64,000 nt of DNA from Deltaproteobacteria bacterium (GCA_020635195.1 JACKAG010000001.1:248001-312000); one strand, 5' to 3'. Positions 23,958-33,755 are shown, numbered from the stretch's first letter. Notes: generated from the letters alone by a model not told the origin. A program made the numbers and translations.

Positions 23958-26339
23958 ATGAGAGTTTTATGGACAATGTTATCGCTGCTCTTTGGCAGCA
24001 GTCTGGCTCTGGGTGCAGACGGCAACCCTCAGGGGGATCTTTCCAAAAATCCAAAGACAGATCCAGCTTCGCTTCCGGCTACAGCACTGATTGTTAGTGA
24101 GGCAGAAGCCGCAGGTGCTGCTGTCCCCTCTCTGAAAGCCATTATCGAAGCAGGAAGCACAAAACGAGAGGATAAGGAGCAGGGTACACGCTTTCAGCCA
24201 GGCACCCCCGAGGCTCCTGAAAAAAGAAAAGAAGATCAGCAAAAGCTAATAGAAGAGGCAATAACCATTCTGGGTGGATGTGATAAAAAATCGCCTAAAA
24301 TCAAGGCATTGTTAGATGCTTATGAAGCATCTAAAGGACAGCCTGTTGATGTGAACCTAGCAGATAGCAAAGGAAGGCTCGTCCTGGTCGAGGCAGTGCG
24401 GTGGTTCTCAGCAGAATCGATAAAGCTGCTCATCGATCGCGGTGCGAAGGTGAACCTGCCAGATAATCAGGGAACTCTCCCTCTGGTCTTGGCTGCAGGC
24501 GAGAGCAAGCGAGTGGTAAAGTTGCTCATCGATCATGGTGCGAATGTGCACCTGGCAGATGGCGAGGGACGGACTCCTCTGTTCCCGGCACTGGAGTGGG
24601 GACAGGCGGAAATTATAGAGCTGCTCATTGAAGCTGGTGCGGATGTGAATCAGGTAGTTAGCGGGGGGGTGTCTCCTCTGGCTCTTGCAATCGCAGAGAA
24701 GAAAAAAAGAATTACAGAGCTGCTCATCGATCGTGGTGCGAATGTGAATCAGGCGGATAAGGATGGAGTACCGCTTCTGTCGCAGGCTGTGCGTGACAAC
24801 GATACAGAGCTGGTAGAGCTGCTCATCGAAGCTGGTGCGGATGTGAATCAGATCAATGAAGAGAATGGACAGTCTCCTCTGCACTGCGCAGCGTTCTTGC
24901 GTTTTAAAGGTGCAGAAGGCATTGTAAAGCGGCTCATCGATCGTGGTGCGAATGTGAACCGGGCAGATAAGGCGGGCAGGACTCCCCTTCATATATCTTT
25001 GACTTCTGGCGGTTATTTCGATGAATGTGCTTCTGTCGGGGTCGTGAAGGCTCTGCTCGACGCTGGTGCGGAGGTGAACCGGCCAGACAAGGAGGACAGG
25101 ACTCCTGTTTCAATGCTGACATCCAGCGTGCCTGACGATATACAGGCATTATTTCAGAAACCTGATGCTGAGACGATTTCATTAGCGAATACGGACATTG
25201 TTGACGAGGATCTTCTTGAGAATGGCTCTCAGCCTGGCTCAGGTTTTGCTCAGTCTCAGCCCCAGACTCCTGTTCTCTCAGCTGCTTCTGCTGCTTCGCC
25301 CCCTCCTTTCGGAGATAGCGCTCCTGTTAGCCCTGTTAGCTCTCCTGCTTCGTCTCCCCGCGTGATGCCTTCACCTGCCTCTTTTGCGTCTTTGCAGACT
25401 GCTTTTGGGCCTGATGATGAGGGTAGCCAGTCCGGATTTGAGAGGGTGGATTCTTCTGTGTCTTTGAAGACTGCTCTTTGGCCTGATGATGAGGGTAGCG
25501 AGTTCGGATCTGATTCTTCTGTGCCTGAAGAGGCTCAGCAGCCAGCTCCTGTAGGGACTGGAAACGGGGATTCTGTTCCTGGTGATCAGCGTCCTGAAGT
25601 TCCAGCCCAGGCTGCGGAAGGCACAGGGGCAGCTTCAGTACCGCATGAAGGTCCTGTTTCACAACAAAATTCGATAGTTTCAGACACTGGTCCTTCTGGC
25701 CCTAGCGATGCCCCCCTTCCGGCGGAAGAGTCATCCAATGATGTTGAGCAACCTCTTCTTGGGCTGCCACCCGTTGATCCGTTGGCTGAGCTACGTCAGG
25801 CTGTAGAGGCTCAGGATGTAGATTGTGTTCGTCAGCACCTCGTAGCAGTGAGCTCTGAGCAGGTGAATGCGTATGACGAGGGTGGTGAAACTCTTCTCTT
25901 TAAGGCGGTGATCCTGGAGAATGAAGAGATCATCAAGCTTCTTGTAGAGAAAGGAGCTGACGTGAATAAGAAGAATCTTCCTTCTTCCAGCTTCGCTGAA
26001 AAATCCCCACTGGAGTGGGCACAAGATCTGGGAAACGAGGGGATCTGGAGATTGTTACAGCCTCAGTCCATGCCTGCTGCTGATACAGTTGAGCCACAGC
26101 CACAGCCACAGTCCCGGAATATATCCCGATATGCCATCGGTGGTGCGACGACTGTAGCTATCGTAGCAGCAGCAGCTTATGCCATTGATAAGTTTGTCCT
26201 TCATCCTGCAAACGGAGCTGATCCTGCAGAAGCAGAAGAAGTCATCGGGAATCATGATGATCCTGTGGAGGATTTGCTGATTCCTGATGCGGGCATTGTT
26301 CCTGAGGAGCTGCAACCTTCGATGGCTTTGGGTCTTTAA
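23958..26339 (+). CDS. Large secreted ankyrin-repeat protein with membrane segment
   Basis: A 793-residue protein. The start at 23958 follows an aagga site and gives the signal peptide MRVLWTMLSLLFGSSLALGA, closely matching the divergent paralogue. Ankyrin repeats (VKLLIDHGANVHLADGEG type) run from about residue 125 to 400. A Ser/Pro/Ala-rich low-complexity linker follows, containing a duplicated unit around WPDDEGS/GPDDEGS. A second short ankyrin block lies around 640-715. A hydrophobic segment (YAIGGATTVAIVAAAAYAI) near 740-760 and an acidic tail close the protein. Two ankyrin blocks joined by a flexible linker suggest a multi-partner scaffold exposed outside the inner membrane. The gene is convergent with the MCP-like gene 35 bp downstream. 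Confidence 0.85.
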   Translation: MRVLWTMLSLLFGSSLALGADGNPQGDLSKNPKTDPASLPATALIVSEAEAAGAAVPSLKAIIEAGSTKREDKEQGTRFQPGTPEAPEKRKEDQQKLIEEAITILGGCDKKSPKIKALLDAYEASKGQPVDVNLADSKGRLVLVEAVRWFSAESIKLLIDRGAKVNLPDNQGTLPLVLAAGESKRVVKLLIDHGANVHLADGEGRTPLFPALEWGQAEIIELLIEAGADVNQVVSGGVSPLALAIAEKKKRITELLIDRGANVNQADKDGVPLLSQAVRDNDTELVELLIEAGADVNQINEENGQSPLHCAAFLRFKGAEGIVKRLIDRGANVNRADKAGRTPLHISLTSGGYFDECASVGVVKALLDAGAEVNRPDKEDRTPVSMLTSSVPDDIQALFQKPDAETISLANTDIVDEDLLENGSQPGSGFAQSQPQTPVLSAASAASPPPFGDSAPVSPVSSPASSPRVMPSPASFASLQTAFGPDDEGSQSGFERVDSSVSLKTALWPDDEGSEFGSDSSVPEEAQQPAPVGTGNGDSVPGDQRPEVPAQAAEGTGAASVPHEGPVSQQNSIVSDTGPSGPSDAPLPAEESSNDVEQPLLGLPPVDPLAELRQAVEAQDVDCVRQHLVAVSSEQVNAYDEGGETLLFKAVILENEEIIKLLVEKGADVNKKNLPSSSFAEKSPLEWAQDLGNEGIWRLLQPQSMPAADTVEPQPQPQSRNISRYAIGGATTVAIVAAAAYAIDKFVLHPANGADPAEAEEVIGNHDDPVEDLLIPDAGIVPEELQPSMALGL

Positions 26340-26374
26340 CAGGTCCCGTCCTGGCTTCTGAAGGAGGTCTTCTC

Positions 26375-28105
26375 TCAGAAAAACAGAACGTCTTTGGGGC
26401 CGACTTTTTTGACAGGGGCGGCTTCTTCTGTTTTTGTCTGGGGAGCTGCTGTTTCAGCCCCTGCGGAAGATGACTCAGTGGCAGGACTTGTTTTTTCCGG
26501 AGCCGATGCCGTCGATGAAGCAGGATTTTCTTGCTTCTGAGATGAATGATTGTTTTCGCTCTGAGGACTCTTCTTTAAGTCAGGATCTGCTTTTTGTGAT
26601 ACGCTTTCTTTTCTTTCAGAAGCTGCTGATGAAACGGATGGGGATTTTCCTGAGCTATGAGACTGAGACATTTTTCCTGTCAATGAGATCAGCTTGCTGA
26701 TCAGGTCGTTTGTGACCGCATCAATTTTCTTAAGAGGGGCTCCTACAGCCTCAATTTCCTGCTTTGTAATATCCTGAAACTGAAGGCTGAGAATAATCTG
26801 ATCGATGTGATTGGCGACGGCTTCCGAGCTCAGAACAGAACTTTCAACCAGTTGTGAAAAGACCTCGGTGGACTCTTTTGCAGAGTTCAGGAGCAGATTG
26901 ACGGCATCATCGACGGATTCTTTTTTACTTTCTGTCTTTTTCAGGTTGTCTGTGAGTGAGTGAGAAATTTCTTCTACGGAATTATTTACTTTTCCGACAA
27001 TCTGAGTGATATCATTGGATGCCTGATTGGTTCTGTCTGATAATTTCCGGACTTCTTCGGCGACGACACTAAATCCTCTTCCATGTTCTCCTGCCCGGGC
27101 CGCTTCAATTGCTGCATTCAGAGCAAGAAGGTTGGTCTGATCAGAGATGTACTGAATGTCTTCTGTAATTTTATTAATCGTTGCGGTATTTTCCAGGATC
27201 GCTTCAATCGATTTATGATAGCCGGTGTTCAGGCGGCTGTTTTCTTCCAGCATATCTGTCATTTCTTTTAGTAACTGGAGAGCGTTGTTCAGGACAGAGG
27301 ATAAAGACGGACGCTCGTCTGCTTCTGTACCGTTGCTTGTTGTCTTTCCTGAAAATTGTTTGTTGATTTCATTGGACTCTGCAAGGTGTTCCTGAGCTTT
27401 TTCATAGATAAAACGGACTTTATCACCGATTTCAATGGCTGAGTTTTCTGTATGATTGATGACAGCCTTCAGCTGACCTTCGATATCAGGGATCATATCG
27501 AGGATCTTTCTGAGCTGATTCTCCTGTACGCTCATAATCTCATCACGCTCTCCCAGGCTGGACTCCAGTTCTCGGGATTTTAACTCGAGAAGGGTGACAG
27601 TGTTCTGAGGTACCTGAGTCAGGCTCTGATGCTCTGATTTTAACCTGGAAAGTTCTTCGGACAGGGTTTCGTTTTTTAGCTTTACAGATGAAAGCTCATA
27701 TTTTAAGTGGCTTTCACTTGTCTCTGCATCAACCAGCTTACACTGAAGCTCTTTAATCTTTGATTCAAGATCGATTCTGATTTTTGCAAAGTCCCTTTCT
27801 GCGATCTTACGAATTAACGCTGTGCTGACAGGGGCACATTTTTCTGCTTTGTTTTCTGCTTCGGATAGTTTTTCTTTAAGGGAATGAAGCTCTTCTTCTG
27901 CTTTGTTCTGATCGTCCAGGATCTGATCCTGACGTTCACTCTCTCTTATGAGAGTGTGACTCATATAGACCCATGAAGAAATAGCCAGAAGCATAAGCAG
28001 CCAGTCGGGGATTTCCAGACTGATGACAGGGTTCAGGACAAGAGGGACCAGAGGAACCAGTCCCGCAAAAATCAGAAGATAAGTATTTTTATCCTGGACA
28101 GATCG
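26375..28105 (-). CDS. Methyl-accepting-chemotaxis-type signalling protein
   Basis: A 576-residue protein; the start at 28105 places two hydrophobic segments ([15 protein letters not shown] and [15 protein letters not shown]) at the N-terminus with only a few residues between, so there is no periplasmic sensor domain. A long coiled coil follows, then the MCP signalling hairpin ([28 protein letters not shown], about 330-357). Downstream is [16 protein letters not shown], the D-x3-Q segment typical of CheZ-like and related helical proteins, then a Ser/Pro/Ala/Glu-rich tail. Missing a ligand-binding domain, it probably senses an internal or membrane-borne signal or works as a relay. It is immediately upstream of motility genes on the same strand. 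Confidence 0.88.
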   Translation of the reverse strand, partial: RSVQDKNTYLLIFAGLVPLVPLVLNPVISLEIPDWLLMLLAISSWVYMSHTLIRESERQDQILDDQNKAEEELHSLKEKLSEAENKAEKCAPVSTALIRKIAERDFAKIRIDLESKIKELQCKLVDAETSESHLKYELSSVKLKNETLSEELSRLKSEHQSLTQVPQNTVTLLELKSRELESSLGERDEIMSVQENQLRKILDMIPDIEGQLKAVINHTENSAIEIGDKVRFIYEKAQEHLAESNEINKQFSGKTTSNGTEADERPSLSSVLNNALQLLKEMTDMLEENSRLNTGYHKSIEAILENTATINKITEDIQYISDQTNLLALNAAIEAARAGEHGRGFSVVAEEVRKLSDRTNQASNDITQIVGKVNNSVEEISHSLTDNLKKTESKKESVDDAVNLLLNSAKESTEVFSQLVESSVLSSEAVANHIDQIILSLQFQDITKQEIEAVGAPLKKIDAVTNDLISKLISLTGKMSQSHSSGKSPSVSSAASERKESVSQKADPDLKKSPQSENNHSSQKQENPASSTASAPEKTSPATESSSAGAETAAPQTKTEEAAPVKKVGPKDVLFF

Positions 28106-28176
28106 CATATCATTCTCTCTGGCGGAGATCAGCAAGATAATCAGCTTACATCTGTTCGGGTGAAAATGGCGTTACT

Positions 28177-30582
28177 TTACTTCTCTCCCCACAATCGGCC
28201 GGTTTCGGTCCGCTGTTGGTCCAGTAACGCTGCTGCAAAAGCGGACTCGGGGTAGTCTTTTTTTGGAAGATTTTTTAAATATAATAAAAGTTTATCCCTC
28301 GTGTCCGGAGCTGCTTGATCATCTTTTAAAGACTTTGCAGCAAGCCATATCAGTGGAGCTGTGATTTTTTTATGTGGCCATTCCATTCGTGTGAGCCAGC
28401 TGTTTGCGTATTCCGGAAGGAAGTCTTGCTCCATTCCGATGCTTCGCTCAAGATCGAGAAAAGCCTGAGAACAGGGAAGACTCTGTGAAAAGAGATCCGG
28501 GAATAATGTTCTGGTGAGTGATGAGAGCTGCTGCCATAATTTTCTGAGATCCTGAGGCTCTGTGATCGTTTTTCGATATCCTGAGAAAACAGGATAGATG
28601 CTTTCGCAAAGATATTGGGTGGATGCTTCTTCCTGGGTGGAAAAGGCCTGATAGAGCCATTTCTGATGTAAAGGAGCTGAGCTGCTTTGTATAATTCTCT
28701 GAATATGTGTTGTCATTTCATCGCTTTTCTGGATTTTTGGAGGCTCTTGTATGAGTGTCATTATGAGCTGATCTTGGCGGTTTTTCCAGATGTTTTTTCC
28801 GGAAATATCGATGATTTCAGATAAAAACAGAGCAAGATCGATCTTCTTTTGTGATGAGTCCGGAGTTTCTTTTCGATATGCATCGTAAAATTCTGCTGCT
28901 TTTTCTGACTGATTTGATTTCAGATAGGCGAGAAAGAGCTGAGATTTAACTTTTTCTGTGAGTTTCTGAAATAATTTATTGCGGTTCATTTCAAAGTAAA
29001 GAATTGCTTTATGATCCTCTCCGGCATCGAGATATTCTTTAAGGTGCCCTGAACGGAGCTCTCTGAGTGGCTGTATGAACTGACTCAGAAATCGGGACTG
29101 TGGAAAACGTTCATAAAATGACTTTAGTTTTTTAACAAAAGTGTCATTTTTTTCTCTTCTTCCCCAGGAAAGGACCTCACAGCTTCCGGCCAGTTCAAGG
29201 AGCTCTGAGGAATAGTGTTTTGTGAAAATATCATTCAGATAATCTCTGGCATGTCTGACATTATTGCCCTGGTATTCCGGAAGCATCAGGCATGCCTGAC
29301 GAACCGCAGCAATTTCAGCGGCCTCAGTTCCGGGAAAGTCATGGATGACGTTAAAGTATGCAATCTTTGTTTTGTTTCTGGCATGCAGAGCGTTACTTTC
29401 ATCCTGTTGATCCACAGCCTGCCGGAAGCGGGCGAGCCATGCATCAGCAAAGCGAAGGAGGCCCCATGCACGGAATTCTTCGGGGATGGTTCCGACAGAG
29501 TGCCGGAAAGACAGAGAGTCAAGGGCAAAGCGGATTGCTTTCTGTGCCTCTGAAAACTTACCCGCCCAGAAAAGAGATTCACCACGGAGCAGAAACGTCA
29601 GAGGCAGGATTTTGTTTGTCTGATGCTGAATGGCCTGACTCATGCGGTAGGCTTCTTCTGCCAGCTCATAGTTATTCAGATCGAAGTAAATGTCTCCGGC
29701 GCGGGCAAAACCATGACTGGCCTGTTCCGGATTCGGGTCCTGACGAATCATCGTATCAATTTCTTGCACAGCTCTCAGGTAATTATGGTCTCTGATCCAG
29801 GTTTCCAGGATGATTCTGCGAAGTTCAGGGCGAAAATCCCGTCGCCCGGTCTTTCGCAGATAGTTGAGCCCCAGTTCTGCGGTTGAATGCGCTCCGTTGT
29901 AGCGGTCAAAGCGGAAGTAAATTGCTGCCAGGTTATAAAGGGCTTCCGGAGTGATGGCCTCCAGGGCCGGGTCATTCAGAGTCTGTTTTTTGACGAAAGC
30001 CCAGCTCAGAAATGTTGCTGCGTTTGAGTAAGACAGCCTGACTTCGCTACGGTTTGTCTGCTCATCAAGCTGGTGAAAGATCTGCTCGGAGATCCTCAGA
30101 TAGGCCAGGGCGATAAAATAGTCATTTCTCCGGTGGAAGTCCCATGATGTCCCGTATTTTGCCCGGGCTGCCAGCCATACTTTTCTGGCTTCCTCAAAAT
30201 TTTTGCGCCGGAATAAAACCCTTCCATAGTTCATGTGCTGGGCAGGTCGTTCACTACCGGGTGTCAGCGGGAGCTCGCGGTCACTTTCTCCCATGGAGTG
30301 CTTGATGGGAAATTCGGCTTTGGGCAAGGGAAACGGATAGCGCCAGAAAAATTCTTTTGAGATATCCCGTGCAGGTTCATGCTGGGCAAAATCACCAACG
30401 AACTGATAATACCTGATGATATCTGAAAAGGAGGCGCGTGAGAGATCGCGTGATGGTGCAGGAGCAGCTTTTGCATCGTTCCAGAGCAGGCAGAGGCCAG
30501 CCAGAATGTACAGCGATGCGACCGAAATCTTATGGAGGCTCCGGAGGCTTGTTCTGATCGAATACAGAGTCATAATGAACAT
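28177..30582 (-). CDS. Exported helical-repeat (TPR-like) protein
   Basis: An 801-residue protein with a signal peptide (SVASLYILAGLCLLWNDAKAAP). The rest is made of helical pairs with TPR-like features, for example YGRVLFRRKNFEEARKVWLAARAK, FARAGDIYFDLNNYELAEEAY and GESLFWAGKFSEAQKAI. It should fold as a periplasmic superhelix that binds other proteins. It overlaps the 3' end of motB by about 53 bp, so it probably belongs to the flbD-motA-motB operon and may help assemble or stabilise the stator or envelope structures around the motor; that role is an inference from position. The start is chosen at ATG 30582, preceded by gaagggtt. Confidence 0.7.
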   Translation of the reverse strand: MFIMTLYSIRTSLRSLHKISVASLYILAGLCLLWNDAKAAPAPSRDLSRASFSDIIRYYQFVGDFAQHEPARDISKEFFWRYPFPLPKAEFPIKHSMGESDRELPLTPGSERPAQHMNYGRVLFRRKNFEEARKVWLAARAKYGTSWDFHRRNDYFIALAYLRISEQIFHQLDEQTNRSEVRLSYSNAATFLSWAFVKKQTLNDPALEAITPEALYNLAAIYFRFDRYNGAHSTAELGLNYLRKTGRRDFRPELRRIILETWIRDHNYLRAVQEIDTMIRQDPNPEQASHGFARAGDIYFDLNNYELAEEAYRMSQAIQHQTNKILPLTFLLRGESLFWAGKFSEAQKAIRFALDSLSFRHSVGTIPEEFRAWGLLRFADAWLARFRQAVDQQDESNALHARNKTKIAYFNVIHDFPGTEAAEIAAVRQACLMLPEYQGNNVRHARDYLNDIFTKHYSSELLELAGSCEVLSWGRREKNDTFVKKLKSFYERFPQSRFLSQFIQPLRELRSGHLKEYLDAGEDHKAILYFEMNRNKLFQKLTEKVKSQLFLAYLKSNQSEKAAEFYDAYRKETPDSSQKKIDLALFLSEIIDISGKNIWKNRQDQLIMTLIQEPPKIQKSDEMTTHIQRIIQSSSAPLHQKWLYQAFSTQEEASTQYLCESIYPVFSGYRKTITEPQDLRKLWQQLSSLTRTLFPDLFSQSLPCSQAFLDLERSIGMEQDFLPEYANSWLTRMEWPHKKITAPLIWLAAKSLKDDQAAPDTRDKLLLYLKNLPKKDYPESAFAAALLDQQRTETGRLWGEK

Positions 30583-31354
30583 GGATTTCAACCCTTCGGT
30601 TCAGTCTTCTTCCTGCCTCGGTGCCATTATGTGCAATGGGTCGTGTGTCTGCGAAGCCAGCAGCGCTCAGGAGCATCTGAGGAAAGCGGTGCTGGCTGAT
30701 CATATATCGGACAATATGGGTAGCCCGCAGAGCAGAAATTTCCCAGTTGGAGACATTTCCTTTTGGGGGGATGGAATCTGTGTGTCCTTCGACGGTAACT
30801 TTGCGGCCAAGTCCCCGGAGGATGATCGTTACCTGATCCAGCTCTTTTCTGGCCTGTGGGCGGACGGTGACCTCTCCAGGGTTGTAAAAGTGCCTGGCCA
30901 GCAGACGGAGCCGGAAACCTTTGCTGGTTCTGGAGACATCAATAATGCGGGCATTTCCGACATTTTTCGGATCAGAATAGGCTTTGGGTCCGTAAAGCCT
31001 TTCTTCCAGCATGGTTTTGACTTTGGCCATTTCCTCATCGATGATTTTAACGGGCTCTTGCTGTGTCGGGAATTTTTCGACGAGTGGAGGTCGAACCTGA
31101 TTTCCCCTGAAATGCTCAAAAACTCCATAACCCTGTTCGCTTGGTCCGTTTCTGCGATCAACAGGAATATCTTCCATGGGGGTGTTGAAGCTCTCCTGCA
31201 TGGAGCCTGCGGTCCTCTGAATCTGAGGTTCCCCTCCTTCTTTCAGCGCAAAAAGAACAACAAAGACAGCAAAGAGCAGTGTCAGCATATCTGCATAGCT
31301 GACCAGCCATCGTTCGTGGTTTTCAAACTCAGGGCACTTTTGTTTTTTACCCAT
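30530..31354 (-). CDS. motB: Flagellar stator protein MotB
   Basis: A 274-residue MotB. The N-terminal single transmembrane segment contains the proton-conducting Asp22 (SYADMLTLLFAVFVVLF). A plug/linker region follows, then the OmpA-like peptidoglycan-binding domain with VEGHTDSIPP and NWEISALRATHIVRYM near residues 175-215. With MotA it forms the stator that couples ion flow to flagellar rotation while anchored to the cell wall. The gene follows motA with a 42-bp gap. The residues around Asp22 do not let one separate proton- from sodium-driven motors safely. Confidence 0.96.
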   Translation of the reverse strand: MGKKQKCPEFENHERWLVSYADMLTLLFAVFVVLFALKEGGEPQIQRTAGSMQESFNTPMEDIPVDRRNGPSEQGYGVFEHFRGNQVRPPLVEKFPTQQEPVKIIDEEMAKVKTMLEERLYGPKAYSDPKNVGNARIIDVSRTSKGFRLRLLARHFYNPGEVTVRPQARKELDQVTIILRGLGRKVTVEGHTDSIPPKGNVSNWEISALRATHIVRYMISQHRFPQMLLSAAGFADTRPIAHNGTEAGRRLNRRVEIHVHYDSVFDQNKPPEPP

Positions 31355-31396
31355 ATTTCAGCTGCCCATACTCAGGACCTGTTCGGTTCCTGTTGT

Positions 31397-32164
31397 TCAG
31401 CCTCCTCCTTCGCTTTCGCCTTTGTCAGATACAAAAACTTTTAATTTTTCCTGTATAACTTTTGGGTTCAGGCCGGACAGAATGCCCTCAACTCCAATGA
31501 TGACCATTTCCTGAGCGAGGTAATCCAGCTGTGCTTTTCTTTTTATTTTTTTTCCCATAGGAATAAAAAAGATGTTCGCAGATCCGACACCGTAAAGGGT
31601 CGCGACAAAGGCCACCGCAATACCAGGGCCAATCATTTCTGGTTTATCAAGGTTTTCCATTACGTGAATAAGACCCAGTACGGCCCCCAGAATACCAATC
31701 GTCGGAGCGATAGCTCCGCAGTCTTCCCAGAAATGAACGAAAACCTCCTGTTCTTCCATCTCGACATGCTGTGCCGTTTCCAGGGTTTCCCGGATGATGT
31801 CCGGGTCTGTTCCGTCAACGGCAAGGCGTACGGCTGTTTTCAGGGGGGCATAGGAAAGTCCCTCGCGCTTTTTTTCCAGAGCCAGAATCGACTCTTTTCT
31901 GGCTGTCTGAGCGAGGTCAATGATTTCTGTCATGATCTGATCAGGATTTGCAGAGGGATTTTTCAGCCAGGTCCCGATCGCCTTCATTGCTCCCAGTATG
32001 TCTGGCAGTGTATAGGCCACCATAATGGAGCCCATCATACCTCCCAGAACGATCAGAAAGGCCGTGAACTGAATGATAGAAGAAACGTGGCCACCTTCAA
32101 GGATTAGCCCTATGATAATCATGGCAATGGCAAAAATCGGTCCGACAAGGCTGGTCAGGTCCAT
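31397..32164 (-). CDS. motA: Flagellar stator protein MotA
   Basis: A 255-residue MotA/PomA-family protein with four hydrophobic segments: IFAIAMIIIGLILEGG, FTAFLIVLGGMMGSIMVAY, and two after residue 140 (APTIGILGAVLGLIHVME, PGIAVAFVATLYGVGSANI). The large cytoplasmic loop between segments 2 and 3 carries the charged residues that contact the rotor. It is encoded between flbD and motB, the order found in spirochaetes and many deltaproteobacteria. Confidence 0.96.
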   Translation of the reverse strand: MDLTSLVGPIFAIAMIIIGLILEGGHVSSIIQFTAFLIVLGGMMGSIMVAYTLPDILGAMKAIGTWLKNPSANPDQIMTEIIDLAQTARKESILALEKKREGLSYAPLKTAVRLAVDGTDPDIIRETLETAQHVEMEEQEVFVHFWEDCGAIAPTIGILGAVLGLIHVMENLDKPEMIGPGIAVAFVATLYGVGSANIFFIPMGKKIKRKAQLDYLAQEMVIIGVEGILSGLNPKVIQEKLKVFVSDKGESEGGG

Positions 32165-32225
32165 AGATCATTTACCTGTGACATTCCGGATGTGACAGAA
32201 GTGATATAGCATCTTTATTTTAGGT

Positions 32226-32456
32226 TCAGCGGGGAGTCTCGTCACCAGGTGAAATTTGCTGAGCTTTCGGTAGAGGCTGTTTTTTCTGAGCCCGGAGTTC
32301 GGTCGATTTCTGAATAATGTCTTCGAGACTTTCCCGGACGATGAGGGTGTCTCCGTTCAGAAAAATGATCAGGGTATCAGGAATGGCTTCAGCGTATTTA
32401 ATCGCCTCAGGATTTACGATGATAGATGACTGATCCAGTTTCGTGAGTCTGAGCAA
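32226..32456 (-). CDS. flbD: FlbD-family flagellar protein
   Basis: A 76-residue protein with LTKLDQSSIIVNPEAIKYAEAIPDTLIIFLNGDTLIVRES, the beta-rich core of the small FlbD family found next to motA. The start appears to be TTG 32456, with aggat upstream. This is the short motility FlbD, not the sigma-54 activator of the same name in Caulobacter. The C-terminal tail is longer than usual and proline/glutamine-rich. Its biochemical role is not settled. It heads the motility operon. Confidence 0.88.
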   Translation of the reverse strand: MLRLTKLDQSSIIVNPEAIKYAEAIPDTLIIFLNGDTLIVRESLEDIIQKSTELRAQKKQPLPKAQQISPGDETPR

Positions 32457-32759
32457 AAGAGTTCATCCTGATCATATGGGTTTGTCTTCAGGATAGCATA
32501 TTTTGATGCTTACGACATTTCGGATAGAGCTATCGTTCCATAAATGCTACGAAGCCGTCGAATCAGATTTGGCTTTTAGCAAAAATCTTTCAGATTTTTC
32601 TGAATAATCTTGTTATATCTGTGTATTGATCGGATGTCTGCTGTCTGAAATCATGTTACTTAAACGATGTTGACATATTTTTTCGTGGCACTTTCCGGGT
32701 TTTAAGGTGATATATTAACCCAATAGGCGCTCCAATAAAGAATGGAGGACGGCCTCGCC
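32457..32759. other. Intergenic region upstream of flbD
   Basis: About 300 bp, presumably containing the motility operon promoter on the minus strand. It is also the left edge of the accessory island. No clear operator, gene or RNA was recognised. Confidence 0.4.
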
Positions 32760-33020
32760 TCGTTTTCTGGCATTATGCATGAATTCAAAAAAACCTATAT
32801 ATAACAGCAGATTTTCTTGGCTGATATCAATTTTTAATTTGGCGGTCTTCTGTTTCTTCTCTGAGCCGGGACGTTTTTCACCAGGATTATTTTTTACCTT
32901 CGGCTTGAGCTTGTTCTTCTTTTTTGCAAATTTTGGTGGTTTTGAAGACTTCTTGAGAGCAGCTATCTCATCTTTCAGAACCTGGATTGCTCCTTCAGCT
33001 CTTCAGTTTGCACCAGTTTT
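32760..33020 (-). pseudogene. Transposase N-terminal fragment
   Basis: The minus strand reads LKDEIAALKKSSKPPKFAKKKNK, then NNPGEKRPGSEKKQKTAKLKI, a Lys-rich N-terminal region like that of transposases carrying the KR-x-GS-x-K[RK]-x-KT signature. The frame ends after about 90 codons without a catalytic domain. The open frame on the opposite strand is its antisense shadow. A remnant marking the left edge of the island. Confidence 0.45.
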
Positions 33021-33105
33021 GGAGAGGCCAAGGACAGGTGGCTAACCTTTTGTTGACTTGGATTAAATTGAGCATTAATCTTACCAGTAAGAAATGAGGG
33101 TTTCT

Positions 33106-33369
33106 ATGTCTGTCATTGCCACTACAAAAATGTCCTCAAAGGGTCAGGTTGTTATTCCAGAAGAAATTCGGGAACAATTAGAGCTAACCTCTGGCGCTAA
33201 GTTCGTCGTTGTCGCCGAAAAAGATACCGTTATCTTAAAACTCATATCGCCGCCACCCCAGGAAGAGTTTTCAAAGCTACTGGCTAAAGCCCGTTTCCAA
33301 GCCAAAAAAGCTGGTCTGAAAAAAGAAGACGTTGAAAAGGCCATCAAAAAAGTACGGAAATCGAAATGA
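33106..33369 (+). CDS. AbrB/SpoVT-type antitoxin
   Basis: An 87-residue protein with the swapped-hairpin AbrB DNA-binding motif: KMSSKGQVVIPEEIREQLEL followed by GAKFVVVAEKDTVILK. The start at 33106 follows a gaggg site; an upstream in-frame ATG is at 33094. The basic C-terminal tail likely blocks the toxin. It overlaps the PIN-domain gene by 4 bp (ATGA), the classic antitoxin-first arrangement, so it should neutralise that toxin and repress their shared promoter. Confidence 0.9.
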   Translation: MSVIATTKMSSKGQVVIPEEIREQLELTSGAKFVVVAEKDTVILKLISPPPQEEFSKLLAKARFQAKKAGLKKEDVEKAIKKVRKSK

Positions 33370-33755
33370 TGAGGGCCATAATCGATACCAATGTCCTCGT
33401 CTCGGGGATTTTTTGGTCAGGAATACCCGCTCGTATACTTGAAGCCTGGGGAAATGTCCGTTTTTCAATGGTGATCTCGCCTGAAATTCTCCTCGAATAC
33501 ACTCGGGTTGTTGGTGAACTGGCAGCAAAGAAGCCTATCGACACGAAAGCAATGATCGACCGCATTACGCTCGGCTCCGAAATGGTTGCTGCTCCAAGGT
33601 TTAAGAAGCAAGCTTGTGAAGATCCCGACGATGATCGGTTTTTGGAGTGTGCGGTTGCCGGTAAAGTTCCTTTTATCGTAAGTGGGGACAAGCTTTTGCT
33701 TAAATTGCATCCGTTTGAACCAAAAAATAGCCAGTCCACTGATCAGACAATCTGA
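33366..33755 (+). CDS. PIN-domain toxin (COG1569-like)
   Basis: A 129-residue PIN-domain protein; AIIDTNVLVSG gives Asp7, and EDPDDDRFLECA supplies the later acidic residues of the metal site. These proteins are ribonuclease toxins controlled by an AbrB-like partner encoded just upstream, as here. The C-terminus reads FIVSGDKLLLKLHPFEPKNSQSTDQTI, where relatives usually have a further beta strand (IVSPxEFL). It therefore seems to have lost its last few residues, possibly when the ISNCY-like sequence that begins about 17 bp downstream arrived. Activity is uncertain. Confidence 0.88.
   Translation: MMRAIIDTNVLVSGIFWSGIPARILEAWGNVRFSMVISPEILLEYTRVVGELAAKKPIDTKAMIDRITLGSEMVAAPRFKKQACEDPDDDRFLECAVAGKVPFIVSGDKLLLKLHPFEPKNSQSTDQTI

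Noticed and set aside
30416..31444. 342-codon plus-strand open frame
   Set aside because: It is antisense to motB, which has full family motifs on the other strand.
32779..33045. Small hydrophobic plus-strand protein
   Set aside because: Its complement encodes a Lys-rich transposase N-terminus; the hydrophobic Phe-rich reading is the shadow of Lys codons.
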